DNA of 64,000 nt from Branchiostoma lanceolatum (GCF_035083965.1 NC_089727.1:18464769-18528768); one strand, 5' to 3'. Shown: positions 52,601 through 61,434, counted from the stretch's first letter. Notes: generated from the sequence alone by a model not told the origin. Made by a program: numbers and translations.

Positions 52601-55600
52601 CATGCATGGCTTCACCTAAATTATAGGGACATCAACTAGTCACTACACATACCTTCATTTTCACCTCCTCTTTGCAGTAAAACCGTATGGGAACTGATTT
52701 TTAACCCTCCTGTGGCCGTAGTGGGTTAACCTGTGGGGGCCCGAGCTGGCAGAATTTATAGCAACACACGGCTACAAAGGAGAGTGTTGTGGAGGAAGGT
52801 CACCCGGGGCAGAGAGTTCACACGGCCCTACGTTACTTTTACCTCGGCAATTATCACACCATTATGGCCCTCCCCTGGGAACAATCACGATAAACGTCAC
52901 CACACACACCACCGAGCTCACCTGACACGAACACGAGCCCTGTCCGTGACGCCAGGCGCTGTCAGGGCGCTAAAGTTATGTCCTGGTAATGGGAGGGGGG
53001 TCAGAGCGCTAGTGTGTATGTCCCTCCCCCATGCATGTTTGCTTGTCAATACTGCATACCTTTCCTCAGGTATGCAGCCATGAATGGCCACCAGGTGTAG
53101 GGGAGAACAAAGGTGTTCACCTCTCCTTAACTCCCCCCGAGACGCCCTTCTCAAGTTACCCTCTACCGTCTAACCCCAGCAGACTTAAGGATCAACAAAT
53201 CAAGACAAAAATCTGACAGAACTTCTTTCAAAAACTTCACCTTCAACCTGAAATGGTAAATAATTTTCCCTGCCTGTGTGATCCGGCACCCCCGTAGAGC
53301 GTGGCGAATGGTTTCTCCTGAACAAAGCCCAGGCCACACCTAAGTCAAGAAGGCAAGAGTGCAAACAAGGGGACGTTGCCCATGTATGGGCTGCGGACTT
53401 ACCACTTCCTGTTGAGATCTCACGCCCGAAGGATCCCATCCTCGGATCTGGGTGCCCAGATCTTGGTACACCTGCATTTTTGGTGGGATCATGAGATCCG
53501 GAAATCACAGAGCTTTCTTGGAACACAACACACCTGTTGGGCGTCCCCACACGGTGATCAAAAGTGGACTGTTCCGCCCACAGACAAAGAATTCAGCGAC
53601 ACAATAGGCCAGCGTGTAATGCCTGAATAATTCAGGATCTCTTACAAACCGCCAGACCGGTCCGACCGGCCCGGGGTAGCACAACAGACAAGGACGTCCG
53701 CCTTTACACACGAAAAACAAAACAACAGACAAGACCGAGCCTCAAACAAAGGGCACAGGATTACACAGACAACAACGGAAACACACACAGTAAAACAATA
53801 GACAAGGAGGGACCAAATACACCGAAACAACAGACACATACGAGCCACGCAAGCCAAAACAAAGAGCACAGACGACCATTATATAAAGGTTCGGGGTCAA
53901 TTACAAAAGAGTGCATTTTTATAGCCTGAGTCATGACTAATGTGCGGACCTTGGTTCTACGCAGTAAGAAAAACAATTGTAGACAATTTACTTCTTTTAG
54001 TGACTTTCCGTAACTCTTTTTTTTGCCTTTTCTGGACCAAAAATATCATATTTTACATTACCTTTGATATCGGAAATGTTAGTCCTATGACCTGAGGGAT
54101 GTTTGTAAATTTGTGTGTCCTTGCAAAGGTCAACCATAATCATACATCTTGGCTCCAACTTAGCGGAAAACTTAGTGTACAACAGGCTTCAACTTACATG
54201 CTTCAGTTGGCAAAACCTCAAGGCTTGTTTCTCACGACAGTTCCTTTAAAACTGACGCTACAATTTTGTATAAAGACACAATCTTGCGTAGCACAGAATG
54301 TTGTGTCAACAGTGACGAAACTTTATTCCATTCGTGGGTTATGCGACGTTTTTGTCAGACGTTAAGTGGCGAACATCTGAGTTACTGTCATGAACAATTT
54401 AACGTGAACAAAAATGGCCTTGCGTTTGTCAACAGACCGGCTCGTAAGGTAAATACGGCCAGTGTTTTGTGATCAAACAGGGGAACTTGTAACATTGTGG
54501 ATAGCATTGTCGGTAAATGTTTGTATTTGGGCTGAAGGGGCAAGGCGGCTTGCTTAATGCGTAGTGAGTTGTGTAGGAGAAGGGCAACCAAACTTGAACC
54601 TGGAACAGTTTTGAAACCAAAGTCAAGAAAATGGTTTAAACACTGTAAATCTTGAAATAATTCACAGTGGTTTTATTTTCACAGTCTTTGTTGTAGCCAC
54701 AAATATGCATTTCTAATATTACTTACTGTATAAGTAGTGTTATAGTAAAGCAGAATTTGTCTCAACTGCAAACTTAAAACACAGTGAAAGTTTCCTTTCC
54801 CGGCCTCCTACTGCAAAATCAAGTCCTTGCAAAAATAAATGAATTTACAGTATAATAAAATAATATTGACATTCTAATGTCATAGACAACCTTGAGTTGT
54901 CAAATAAGTAATATATAAATTGATTTATGATGACACATTGACAATGATGCAACAGACTTCAATTGTAATAGACTGATCCTGACTGTCAATTACAATTAGC
55001 AGTTCCACCAATGATAGCATAGCAGTTCATAAAGGAGCTGCTGCACGGCCTTAAATTTTTCCCTTTTTTCATGTTTTTATTTTGCATTTCTATGTTTTGA
55101 CAGAGGTGGGCGGGGCTATGGGATCGCTAGTGTTGTTAAATATTATGAATATGAAGCAATCATGATTTCTATGTATCCATGTATTTGTTCAGCATAGATT
55201 GACCCTTGATGACCTCTATGAAAATATAATTTTTTTTCAAAAATTCACCATCTCAAACTTCAGAATGTAAATCCACTAGACAAATTATGACTAAACATCT
55301 ACATATATATTATATATATATATCGTTGTTACCCCCATAAAGCCCCATCAGGGGCAAAGTAGGGGGGAGTTGCGAGGTCCTGGGCTAAGGCGGGCAGGCC
55401 TCCAGCCTGGCAGGGAACGACTCAACGGTGGGAGCCGTCGCAACCATGCCAGGCAGGGCATTCCACTGGGGAATAGTGCGGGGGAAGTACTAAGTATTGT
55501 AAACTTGGCACAATGGGGAAAACTGACGTTAAAATGGACACTGAGTGAGAGTGTTGTATAATAATGGCACAACAACACATTCAAGTTTTACCAGTGTAGC

Positions 55601-58600
55601 ACCCCAGAATCCCCCATAGCCAAAATATACCCGGGTACGTTCTGCCCAGGGGTAGAGTCTGGCCTGCTACACCTGTATCACCATTGACTATCGCATCTTC
55701 AGATCTTTCCCACGCAAAGAAGGCATTCAGGCAAAAGATTTACATCTTGTCAATCCTGATGAGGTCAGACTGGAGCCTCAGGGCCCTGAGAAGTTACACA
55801 CTTCATTAAGACATGGGCCAAGACACTAGAAACCTGGGCCAAGACATGAGATGAAATAGACATTTGCAACAAGGCATGTGGGGTCGTGTGGCGTAAGGGC
55901 AGGGTCTTCAGCCCGAACCTGGCGGTCCCGGGTTCGAATCCCCCTGACGCCACCGATGTTGTGCCCTTGGGAAAGGCACTTTGCACGACTTTCCTCACTC
56001 CATCCAGGTGTAGAAATGGGTATATTGTTCTCTGTACGTGGCACTGTTGAAATAAGTAATAAGTTACGTCCCTCGGATAGGACGCTAAATGGAGGTCCCG
56101 TGTTTGAGGAGAGCCACACCTCAAGCACGTTAAAGAACCCAACACACTTATCGAAAATAGTAGGGGTCCTTCCCGGTGTGTGTGGATCATATAAATCTGT
56201 CCGGATATGCAGCTTGTACTCTTCAGTACAAACCTGGTGTGTTACGCCTTCATGCGGTTTACCGGGTATGCAATACAAACAAAACAAAAACAAAACAAAC
56301 AAAAACTTGAGTGCAGTGCCACTTCGTCCTTGTCTGTCCAAAAACGACATAGAAAAACAAGGCATGAGCCAAGACATGTCGACTGCACTAAGTGGTACTA
56401 GACATGAACTAATCACAATTTTATGCCAAGACATGAGACAAGACGTTGCACGTCTGACCTTAAAGACACAAGCTAAGATGTCTCACATCTTATAAGTATT
56501 GCTCTAATGTCTATATACTCGGTGCTATCTAAACTGGCAGTATCAGAATATTAATCATACAATGCCACATTATTTAATTTTTGTCATAAAATGCATATGA
56601 TTATAGAAACTTGCAGTCTAAATACTTATATCAGTTTTTATGTTTGCTGTTGAGTTTTCAGACATTGATTGAGCCAGCCAGAAACAGAAAAATGGCTGCA
56701 AATCTTGAAACGTTGAATTTTCTTAATCTTTGTGGTGACCTCTCAAAATGCAAATTAATGACACCGTGTTTCCATTGTATTACTATACTACAGAACCGTT
56801 TCAACCACGAACTAAAAAGAACGCAAAAAAAACGCCTTTCCCCTCCTACAAGAAAATTAAGTCCCTGCAAAAATAAACCAATTTACAGTACATCAAAGTA
56901 GCTATTACCACAATAGCAGGAACCTCCTACAACCTTGGATCTGATTAAGGGCTAAATAATTTAGTAAGCACCGTGTCATTGAAAGAATTCAATCACTATC
57001 TATTACTTTAACTAACCTCCAAACAAAGCAGCTATTTCATTCTCTCTTGTTGGGGCCTGCATGCCTTTATACATGAGGCGTAGCGAGCTATTTTATCTCG
57101 CCGTTAATCATAGCCGGTCCATTCTAATCCAACGTTATCGGTAAATTATTCGTGGTGCGTAATAAGTCGCTTTGCTTGTAATTGTAGCACGTTATTTTTT
57201 GTCCTGAATTCATCATTAACGGTTATTGACAAATCATTCGTATTACAAAACTGAACGCAAGATTGTGCAAAAGTTGGTATTCACACCCCCATGAATGCAA
57301 TGGAACAATCCAATGAAATTGTTTCCAAAATTAATATTTTGCAATAACAAGTCAATTAACTGTCAACTGTTGCCAGTCCACTTGAATTTACCATTAAGCG
57401 CTGCCAGCCCCTCTAATTTTACTACTAGGCCTTGCCAGGATCCCCCCATGCAGACCCTTTCTTATACTAGTATGTGAATATAAATTAAGAACAATTTTAT
57501 CTGAATATTTAAGTAGACAAGTGTTCTGCATCATTGCTGAAATTTATACATTATACACAATGTAACCTTAAGACTTTCTGCTTTCAATTAAAACAACTGA
57601 AACTTCGGGGCAATTCATCATATAAAGTATAAAGCCTTGTATCATTATGTTCACCAAAACTCAAATCATAATTTGGTCATTTCATTGTATTCATTGCTGA
57701 AATTAATACATTCCTACACAATGTTACCTAATACTATTATATATCTACTTTCAATTGAAACAACTTTAATTTTGGGGCAAAATTACAGTAATTTAGCCTT
57801 GTATCAATGTCTACCAAAAATCAAATCATAACTTGTTTATTTCATCAAATTCATTGATGAAATTTATACACGATTTGTAACCTAAGACTGGCTGCTTTCA
57901 ATTCAAAGACACTGTTTGAAAATGAGACCAAGACCCAAAGGAAATGTTCTCCACTAGTAACCTGAAATGTTCTGGTGAATACCACACATGTCATGGGAGC
58001 CCCTTGCTCAGTGGTGTGTGTAACGTGGTTTCATCCCGTCTAAGCCTGGACCTTCTGTGTTTGTAATTAAATTAGGAAAAAGCCTGACCACAGAATACAA
58101 GCTATGGGGTAAACATGGTAAACAACGCATTAGTCTAGGGGCCACACAGGCACCATAGGCTAAAAACTGGAAAACCATTAAAACGTCAGCAATTTCTTTT
58201 GAATGCTTTAATCTTGGGCGCCCAAATTTTGTTTGAGGCAACAAACTACAGTTTTTGAATGCAGGTTTCTGTGTATGGAAAATCCATTTAAGGCAAGCTT
58301 GTCTCAAATTTCTGATTTTGAATACTTAAGCTACCGTGTTTGTAAACTATGTCAAATATGTGTACAAAGTGTGTTCAAAAGTCTGTATGCTTCCACTGAA
58401 ACAAGCTTGAGGGGCATTCCTGGGATAATCTTTAACATGGCTCCGCGGTGGCGCAGTGGCAGGGTGTTTGGCCCCAGAATCCAGAGGTACCGGGTTCGAA
58501 TCCGGGGATCCCTGATTTGTCCCGTTGACGTTGTGCCTATGGGAAAGGCACTTTACACGGCTTTCCTCACTTCACTCACTACAGGTGAAAATGAGTACTT

Positions 58601-60201
58601 AGCTTTAGTTATGGACATCCCTTGGATAGGACATTAAATGGATGTACCGTGTTTGGGGAGAGCCACACCTCAAGCATGTAAAAGGAACCCACCACTCTTA
58701 TTGAAAAGAGTAGGGGTCCTTCCCGGTGTGGGTGGATCATATAAATCTGTCCAGATATCGGCAGCTTGTACTCATTAGTACAAACCTGGTGTGTTATGCC
58801 TTGAGGCGGTTTACCGGGTATGCAATACAAACAAACACTTAGTCTAGTATAAAGCCTTGTTGTAATGTCCACCAAAACTCAAATCATAAACTAGATTCTT
58901 CCCTACCCGTCTTTTTGTTGTTTCTTACATCCTGAATTTCAAATGATCAAATGATTTGACTTTTGGTGCACTTTGATATAAGGCTTTATCTTTTAAAATT
59001 ATAATGCCCCCAATTCCAAGTTGTGCCTGTTATTTTGATTTCTGGGTCAGGCGACACAAACGTTTGTATGTGTGTATGTCAATTCAACATAACAAATTTG
59101 ACTCAATATCATTACCATTTTGTGATGTTAGGTGGCTAAAGTTGGATGGAATAAAAGCATTGGGAAAGTTCAATCTTAACTAATGTTGTGCTGACAAGAA
59201 TTAAGACTTTAACAAACAAACAAACAAAGTTTAAACTCACCGTGTTGGAGGAGGGAGACAGGATGTTGACGTTGCGGAACATGTCGCGGTTCAGGTACGG
59301 TCCGGGAAATGACGGGAACTCCTCGCTGGTCTTGCCGAGCCAGTAGAGCGTAATGGCAACCTGTACGCATCAACACGACAAAGCGTCAGAAACAGGCTGG
59401 GATTATCATACTACTCCAAACAGGTTTGAACTATCTATCTTACACGACTTTCTTATAATATATTGTTTTAAACAGAGTGAGTACTACTGTCTTATCTCAT
59501 CTCATGATCATCACATCTATCCCTTAGTCTATCTATTTGACCGCTTAAGGGCACTATAGAACATCTGACAACCAGTTTTCTCCACCCTTCTTGGTTTTCT
59601 GTTTTTCTTGACATTTCACTTAGTGTCATGCCTGTCTTTATCCTCCCATCTTTTCTATTGTCTTATAACCTCTCATTCTTCCTCCCTGGACGGTTCCTGG
59701 CATGATAGTTTTGGCTAGTCCTTATGACTGTGACAGGTGGCTTTACCACTTTGTTTTTCTTTTATTTATGTTAGTTAGGAGGTCTTCATACAGACCAATG
59801 TTTTGCTTGACTCTATTCTGCATCTAAGATACAGTCTCTGTATGTATGTGATCCCTAGCTAGAATACCTTAACCAGAACCCTCTACTGTTCATACAATGT
59901 ACTGTAAATGCAGAATTGTTTGTGGTGGTTTTTTGTTCTCGGTTTTCGCGGGGAACTCATTACCGCAAACTTCAAACTACCGCGAAAAGCCGTTCCATCG
60001 TGTGACTGTAGTGCTACTATTGTTTCAAACGTGAATTTAAAACCACCGCGAACACTCCATTTTCTCCCTACTGCGAATCTAAAACCACACGAACTTAGAT
60101 GCGCTTACAGTATATTGCATTTGGTACTGTACAAAAGTCAACAGAACATCAGAAATGTACTCACATTCTTAAGCCTGTTCCTTTCCTCTTGAGGGTCTCG
60201 T
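25622..60201 (-). CDS. LMO7: LMO7/LIMCH1-type CH-PDZ-LIM scaffold protein (5' end off window)
   Basis: Actomyosin and cell-junction scaffold. Exons 5' to 3' on the minus strand: 60165-60201, 59241-59360, 46549-46617, 45539-45790, 44617-44736, 43629-43777, 43353-43394, 42899-43109, 41612-42169, 40972-41092, 39987-40139, 39736-39770, 39039-39172, 37904-38082, 36964-37074, 35964-36059, 34974-35215, 33368-33835, 32721-32815, 31628-31799, 28978-29306, 27760-28394, 25622-25644. Each has AG and GT borders, every phase matches its neighbour, and the total is one open frame of 1,449 residues plus stop. Order: end of a CH domain (1-52), low-complexity Ser/charged region with YLPRPLKKR, PDZ (520-611), long charged coiled coil (about 796-1231), HWLIEEAERRRLQ, and LIM (about 1379-1441). 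LMO7 has this CH-PDZ-LIM order; LIMCH1 lacks the PDZ. It is best read as the single pre-duplication gene. Acceptors of 36964-37074 and 39736-39770 and the last exon are the least certain parts. Confidence 0.92.
26395..26560 (+). repeat. Tandem repeat of CCCCTATGTTTC units
   Basis: About five units of roughly 31 bp: TGACACCCCTATGTTTCA and ATACCCCTATGGAC. A related diverged stretch with GTTCCGACACCCC and CGGAACATAGGG words lies at 24280-24420. Confidence 0.75.
27760..28394 (-). CDS. LMO7-like exon encoding the LIM domain
   Basis: A 635-nt exon. It starts in phase 2 (AATGTTCCT after TTGCAG) and encodes HWLIEEAERRRLQDHTGQPR, a Pro-rich stretch (SAPPPHPPPDVPRRIHPN), and a LIM domain starting CTHCGEPLGRGAAMIIE. 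The eight zinc ligands are visible: CxxC, HxxC (YHITC), CxxC (CSIC) and CxxC (HCSNC). Spacing is 19 residues before His and 21 before the last pair. The donor AAAG/GTGAGG splits a Gly codon completed by the last exon. Confidence 0.95.
29384..29430 (+). repeat. Short repeat shared with 42449-42510
   Basis: Both places read CGATGTGTTGCACCGAAGGG or GTGTGTTATGCCGAAGGGCG, then GGTTAAACCGGCTTTGTAG or GGTCATAACGGCTATATAG. It resembles the 3' part of the 55880-type SINE (GTGTTATGCCTTGAGGCGGT), so these may be SINE or LINE tail fragments. Confidence 0.4.
30104..30195. mobile_element. Short near-perfect palindromic MITE
   Basis: TACAGTACCAAATTTGCGCA at the left pairs with TGCGCAAATTTCTGCATTTA at the right around TGCGGTGACCGCTTCACTGC. 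It is a minimal hairpin member of the TACTGTAAATG family. Confidence 0.7.
30820..31605. mobile_element. MITE interrupted by a SINE
   Basis: Terminal inverted repeats read GGCCACGTTGATTTGATT on the left and the reverse complement of GGCCGTGTTGATTTGATT on the right, extending about 30 bp, with TTA on both flanks. A SINE at 31249-31573 sits inside, flanked by GATGTC on both sides. A second, uninterrupted copy is at 38194-38568. The right end lies about 20 bp from the donor of LMO7-like exon 31628-31799. Confidence 0.85.
31249..31573 (-). mobile_element. tRNA-derived SINE nested in a MITE
   Basis: On the minus strand it begins GTGTGGCATAATGGCAGAGC (A-box region) and carries CCAGGTTCAATCCCC (B box). 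It ends in TCTCTC/GAGAGA. The 6-bp target GATGTC is repeated at 31243-31248 and 31574-31579. The copy starting near 63776 belongs to the same family. Confidence 0.88.
33368..33835 (-). CDS. LMO7-like coiled-coil exon built from an EEQQRR coding repeat
   Basis: A 156-codon phase 0 exon encoding PSRLSTEEEEESKTL followed by about 14 imperfect copies of an 8-10 residue unit of the EEQQRRWEE or EEQQRKLAE type. On the plus strand it appears as TTTGCTGTTCCTCCTC repeats. The charge pattern predicts a long continuous alpha helix or coiled coil, as in LMO7/LIMCH1. Tight DNA-level repetition marks it as a coding minisatellite whose copy number may vary. Confidence 0.9.
33910..34455. repeat. Low-complexity foldback of TTCTTG/CAAGAA words
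   Basis: The left end (TTCTTATTTTTCTTGTTTTT) is the reverse complement of the right end (AAGAAAACAAGAAAAATAAGG); the interior is full of AAGAAT and ATTCTT words. It could be a MITE or an expanded simple repeat. Confidence 0.5.
35659..35925 (-). mobile_element. tRNA-derived SINE
   Basis: The minus strand begins with the A-box region TTGGCGCAACGATTAGGGTG and the B box GGGTTCGAATCC, then a body with GTGCCCTTGGGAAAGACA and GGGGAGGTAAAAGGTAGTGG. It ends in AAAAAGGCTATGGGACT. The copy at 36564-36845 has the same body and end. Confidence 0.85.
36564..36845 (-). mobile_element. tRNA-derived SINE, second copy of the 35659 family
   Basis: It shares AAAAAGGCTATGGGACT, GGGGAGGTAAAAGGCGGTGG and the tRNA-like head of the 35659 copy; the head is more diverged. 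Confidence 0.8.
37564..37738. mobile_element. MITE with GGCCACACCAATTTAATT ends
   Basis: The element is about 175 bp with inverted ends (left GGCAACACCAATTTAATTTC, right complement of GGCCACACCAAATTAATTTC), each followed by TTGGTTAAC. The interior shares GAAGGCTGGGGT and CTGTTTTCCTGTTGATTTTC with the copy at 50748-50933. Confidence 0.85.
38194..38568. mobile_element. MITE, second uninterrupted copy
   Basis: It has the same terminal repeats as the element at 30820-31605 (AGGCCATGTTGATTTGAT and complement) and the same interior (TTCGCACGCTCGCATCAG, CCAGAGGATGTCATCC), without the SINE. It lies between LMO7-like exon 37904-38082 and that exon's decayed duplicate. Confidence 0.85.
38692..38800 (-). 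pseudogene. Decayed duplicate of LMO7-like exon 37904-38082
   Basis: The minus strand repeats the start of exon 37904-38082, including its acceptor (CCCCTCGTAG) and the peptide LEDEVREEPVTRAV, where the true exon has LEDEVKEEPVTRAV. AERIER is also kept, after which the copy runs into LVEAVERIL and a TAG. No donor is seen. Intron sequence upstream of the exon is duplicated too (plus strand TTGACTGAGACCGAAT against TAGACTGAGATTGAAT), so this is a local DNA duplication and not a retrocopy. A MITE separates the copies. Confidence 0.8.
39987..41092 (-). CDS. LMO7-like exons encoding the PDZ domain
   Basis: Exon 40972-41092 encodes MVTNLNLSKSPDEKGFGFAV and the strand up to APVLISSVVP, with the carboxylate-binding loop as GFGF. 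Exon 39987-40139 continues GSAARSQLQVGDEILAINEE and ends ISLYIRRE. The two join in phase 1 through a split Gly codon. All core PDZ elements are present: the GFGF loop, SxVxPGGSAA, LQVGDEILAIN and the helix with NTVVAAIRD. Exon 39736-39770 (FASLAKELEAN) follows. The donor of 39987 (GAGG/GTGCTG) is weak. Confidence 0.9.
40610..40837. mobile_element. MITE with TACTGTAAATG ends and GCGGTGGTTTTA arms
   Basis: It starts TACTGTAAATGAATTTAAG and ends CATTTCTGCATTACAGTA. The arms contain GGAGTGTTTGCAGTGGTTTT and AAACCACCGCAAACA-type words. Other full or near-full copies are at 14255-14469, 30104-30195 and 59900-60112; partial or diverged copies are near 10910-11098, 11925-12140, 13290-13400, 29690-29770, 31850-32015, 43140-43266, 48239-48412, 48533-48740, 54645-54852 and 56640-56891. 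This is the most frequent element in the window and sits mostly in introns. Confidence 0.75.
41080..41370 (-). repeat. Tandem duplication across the PDZ exon acceptor
   Basis: A block of about 135 bp occurs twice (plus-strand starts near 41086 and 41224): TTCCTGTAAAACACAT, CTCTCCAACAAAAGC, ACCATAACTGTTAGCAG, CAGTTCCCATACAT, TTGCTAGGTGGC. The block includes the acceptor GTGTTTTACAG and the first exon bases GAA of LMO7-like exon 40972-41092. The distal copy therefore carries a second intact-looking acceptor. A trace of a third copy (CACCTGTAAAATAAG) follows. Confidence 0.85.
41612..42169 (-). CDS. LMO7-like exon with two internal peptide repeats
   Basis: A 186-codon phase 0 exon just upstream of the PDZ exons. 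Its N-terminal part repeats SWQRPEPSRQ about four times and its C-terminal part repeats SPPAQPIRARD about five times, ending MTAKQKMEEVANRPVRWEFK. Both repeats are visible as DNA repeats. The region is predicted to be disordered and basic/Pro-rich; no named domain was recognised. Confidence 0.88.
43353..45790 (-). CDS. LMO7-like exons of the conserved N-terminal linker
   Basis: Exons 45539-45790 (DSIDSTISQDSSSSVDRGQL and then YLPRPLKKRISESHMFLPPK), 44617-44736 (GRRKSSTGNAEEEEEDKSLS), 43629-43777 (TLDTWKLRRKSKSSADLWAK) and 43353-43394 (GGPDIGDVAIELL) are chained in frame. YLPxPLKK and the Ser-rich DSLDS-like stretch resemble the post-CH region of LMO7/LIMCH1, a family-specific domain of unknown function. 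The part is probably mostly disordered and phosphorylated, as in vertebrate homologues. Confidence 0.85.
43923..44276. mobile_element. MITE with AAGCCCCTGTCACAAAT-type ends
   Basis: The left end is AAGCCCCTGTCACAAATAAG and the right end is the complement of AAGCCGCTGTCACAATTCAT. The interior is rich in GGCCGAC, CGGGCGATTTT and related words. It lies between LMO7-like exons 43629-43777 and 44617-44736. Confidence 0.7.
45015..45484. mobile_element. MITE with AGCCCTTGTCACACATA-type ends
   Basis: The left end is AGTCCTTGTCATACATTTGG and the right end the complement of AGCCCTTGTCACACATAGCC; the interior has inverted words such as CGACCTTGC and GCAAGGTTGCC. Its ends resemble, but are not the same as, those of the 43923 element. 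Confidence 0.65.
46140..46355. repeat. Inverted minisatellite (hairpin) of GAGCCAGAAATCTG units
   Basis: Units of TGAGCCAGAAATCTG on the left are followed after about 46225 by units of CAGATTTCTGGCTCAAG on the right, forming two arms of about 90-120 bp with almost no spacer. It lies next to LMO7-like exon 46549-46617. Confidence 0.88.
47420..47950. mobile_element. Mariner-type MITE with long TIRs
   Basis: The ends are inverted repeats of roughly 80 bp starting CGAGGGGTGATCAATAAG on the left and its complement on the right, a classic mariner terminus, next to TA. The interior has a short minus-strand frame (47559-47786, MTRKTRENCGQSCVGG and onward) that could be transposase-derived but was not recognised. 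A perfect 25-bp direct repeat flanks the element at 47395-47419 and 47951-47975. Confidence 0.8.
49840..50245 (-). repeat. Three tandem units carrying the candidate microexon
   Basis: Units share ACGATTCTAAAACTTACC, GTGAAAAACGTTGA, TGTATGTGAAATCTTC, ATTCCACAAAGAAATATAG and ACAGAGAGTGCTATAACAC. A fragment of a further unit (GGGGTGTGTCC and ACAAACATGATTCT) is near 50270-50330. Confidence 0.88.
49880..50174 (-). CDS. Triplicated 21-nt candidate microexon of the LMO7-like gene
   Basis: Three tandem units of about 120-140 bp lie in the 12.6-kb intron between 59241 and 46617. On the minus strand the unit at 49880-49900 reads TACACAG, 21 nt, GTAAGTTTT and encodes YINVFHR. The unit at 50018-50038 has the same borders and encodes YLNVFHK. 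The third (about 50149-50174) keeps GTAAGT but has lost the AG (TACTG) and is 26 nt long, so it looks dead. Both intact copies are phase 0 and would fit between the phase 0 flanking exons. Exon status is inferred only from splice signals and phase; the polypyrimidine tracts are modest. Confidence 0.5.
50748..50933. mobile_element. MITE, second copy of the 37564 family
   Basis: The ends are GGCCACACCAATTTAATTTC and its complement, with GGTCAACGGA and TCCGTTAACC next to them; the interior is shared with 37564-37738. Confidence 0.88.
52653..52658 (-). CDS. Candidate alternative first coding exon (Met-Lys) of the LMO7-like gene
   Basis: The minus strand reads GAGGAGGTGAAAATGAAG and then GTATGTGTAG. 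This is an ATG with purine at -3 followed by one codon and a good donor in phase 0, which would splice in frame to the microexons or to DIYGGPP at 46617. The 600 bp upstream (52700-53300) is GC-rich compared with the surrounding AT-rich intron, as an internal promoter might be. Short isoforms lacking CH are known in this family. This is an inference without transcript support. Confidence 0.3.
55880..56306 (+). mobile_element. tRNA-derived SINE of about 400 bp
   Basis: The head has GTGTGGCGTAAGGGCAGG (A-box region) and GGTCCCGGGTTCGAATCCCC (B box). The body shares with the 58437 copy CTTGGGAAAGGCACTTT, GAGAGCCACACCTCAAGCA, GTAGGGGTCCTTCCCGGTGT, GGATCATATAAATCTGTCC and the tail TACCGGGTATGCAATACAAA, ending in an AAAC-rich run. 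Confidence 0.88.
58437..58837 (+). mobile_element. tRNA-derived SINE, second copy of the 55880 family
   Basis: Head GCGGTGGCGCAGTGGCAGGG and CCGGGTTCGAATCCGGGG; body and tail match the copy at 55880 over about 330 bp. The two copies lie in the same orientation about 2.5 kb apart in one intron. Confidence 0.88.
59241..60201 (-). CDS. LMO7-like exons encoding the end of the CH domain
   Basis: Exon 60165-60201 encodes RDPQEERNRLKN and is entered with one base left over from an upstream codon. Exon 59241-59360 encodes VAITLYWLGKTSEEFPSFPG and then NRDMFRNVNILSPSSNT. LKNVAITLYWLGK corresponds to the last CH helix of LMO7/LIMCH1 (there KNVLVTIYWLGKAAN). The rest of the CH domain (the part with LFDPSDLQDTS in human LMO7) was not found between 60202 and 64000, so those exons must lie beyond the right edge. 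Confidence 0.85.
59900..60112. mobile_element. MITE of the TACTGTAAATG family
   Basis: Ends are TACTGTAAATGCAGAATT and GATGCGCTTACAGTA; the interior has GTTTTCGCGGGGAAC and AAACCACCGCGAACACTCC. It lies about 50 bp from LMO7-like exon 60165-60201. Confidence 0.75.
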
Positions 60202-61434
60202 CTGTGGAGGAAAATATTTGGAGCATTCAGACAACATCATACTGTAATACTGTATGACATGATTCATAGCACTAATTAGAAGGCATGTAAAATCTAACAT
60301 TGGTTACTCATATTGAGTCACAATTTTGAAAGTCATAGTCAAAATATCAAGCCTTAGGACACAATGTCATTGTTACTGACATGTACAATAAACTTTAAGT
60401 CTCATACATGTATGTCATTTGAAAGAATGTTACAGTATCTTTCTACATGTATCAGAAATATCTTAATAAAGCAATAGAAGTATAATTAGGAACATCCTCC
60501 AATCTTTTCCGTTGTCTACCTCTGAACATTTGAATTGTTCCTGAAAATAAGTTCATAATCATAGATAGATAATTACATTGTGATGTTGCTAAATGAATAG
60601 CAACATATAGCAGTAATGCAGCTGTTGACCTCTGACATGAACTCTGACATGACCTCACCCAATATGACCTAGTTTTGTAAGATGAAACTGTAAACAATTT
60701 GGGTAGCCAATCAAAACACAGATGTACCTTAAATCAACTTCTTTATATCTATCTACACAATGACATTTCTCTTAATTATCACATTGTTACCCATCTTTAC
60801 TGTTACGTACAATACAATAAGTTATTTGTTGTACATATGTATTGCAGAATATCTTTGCTGTCCTATAACCTATATTAACTGTACTAAATATAATCTATTT
60901 GCTGTACTACAACCTACATGTATGACTGTTGTATTATAAGTAATTGTTGCTGTACACAGCCCATTTTCACTACTTTTAACTTGAACCCATTATTGACAGT
61001 ATTACAACCCCCATACTGTACTAAAACCCATATTTGCTGTGCCATAAACCTTTTTTGCAGTACGATAACTTTGCTGCTTCATTCAAATCTTTACAACAAT
61101 GGAAGAAATAAAGTATTAAGCAACATATCCCAACACTGCCATCTGCCCCAAAACTCTTCTGATCTCCAAACAACAACAGAGTGCCCCCCCCCCTCATCAG
61201 CTGTTCAGGATCTATATTTAATCTATGATGGTAGTGAATGACTGGGATTCAGTGTGACCTCAGATTGACACAACGATTTATACACTGATTAAAATCCCGA
61301 AGTTCTATGTTGTTTCTGCATTATATGAACTTCAAAGCCAACAAAAGCGATGAAACATTCAAATAGCCCATCCCATAGCTTGCACCTGTGTGTCAATACT
61401 CAAAACTCCACATACAACAACTGTGTAACAGTTA

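Larger units (their letters stand above)
46618..59240 (-). other. 12.6-kb intron of the LMO7-like gene
   Basis: Separates the CH exon from DIYGGPP. It contains the mariner MITE (47420), the microexon units (49840-50245), a MITE (50748), the candidate internal first exon (52653) with GC-rich flank, a TA microsatellite (55305-55323), two SINEs (55880, 58437) and several TACTGTAAATG-family fragments. No other coding exon was recognised. Confidence 0.7.

Noticed and set aside
53200..53976. Overlapping frames on both strands near the GC-rich intron segment
   Set aside because: No family motif and no splice signals supporting them; explained by local GC content.
55910..55955. tRNA gene (A and B box present)
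   Set aside because: Part of a SINE with a long shared body; the same applies to 9520-9580, 31510-31573, 35840-35925 and 58445-58515.
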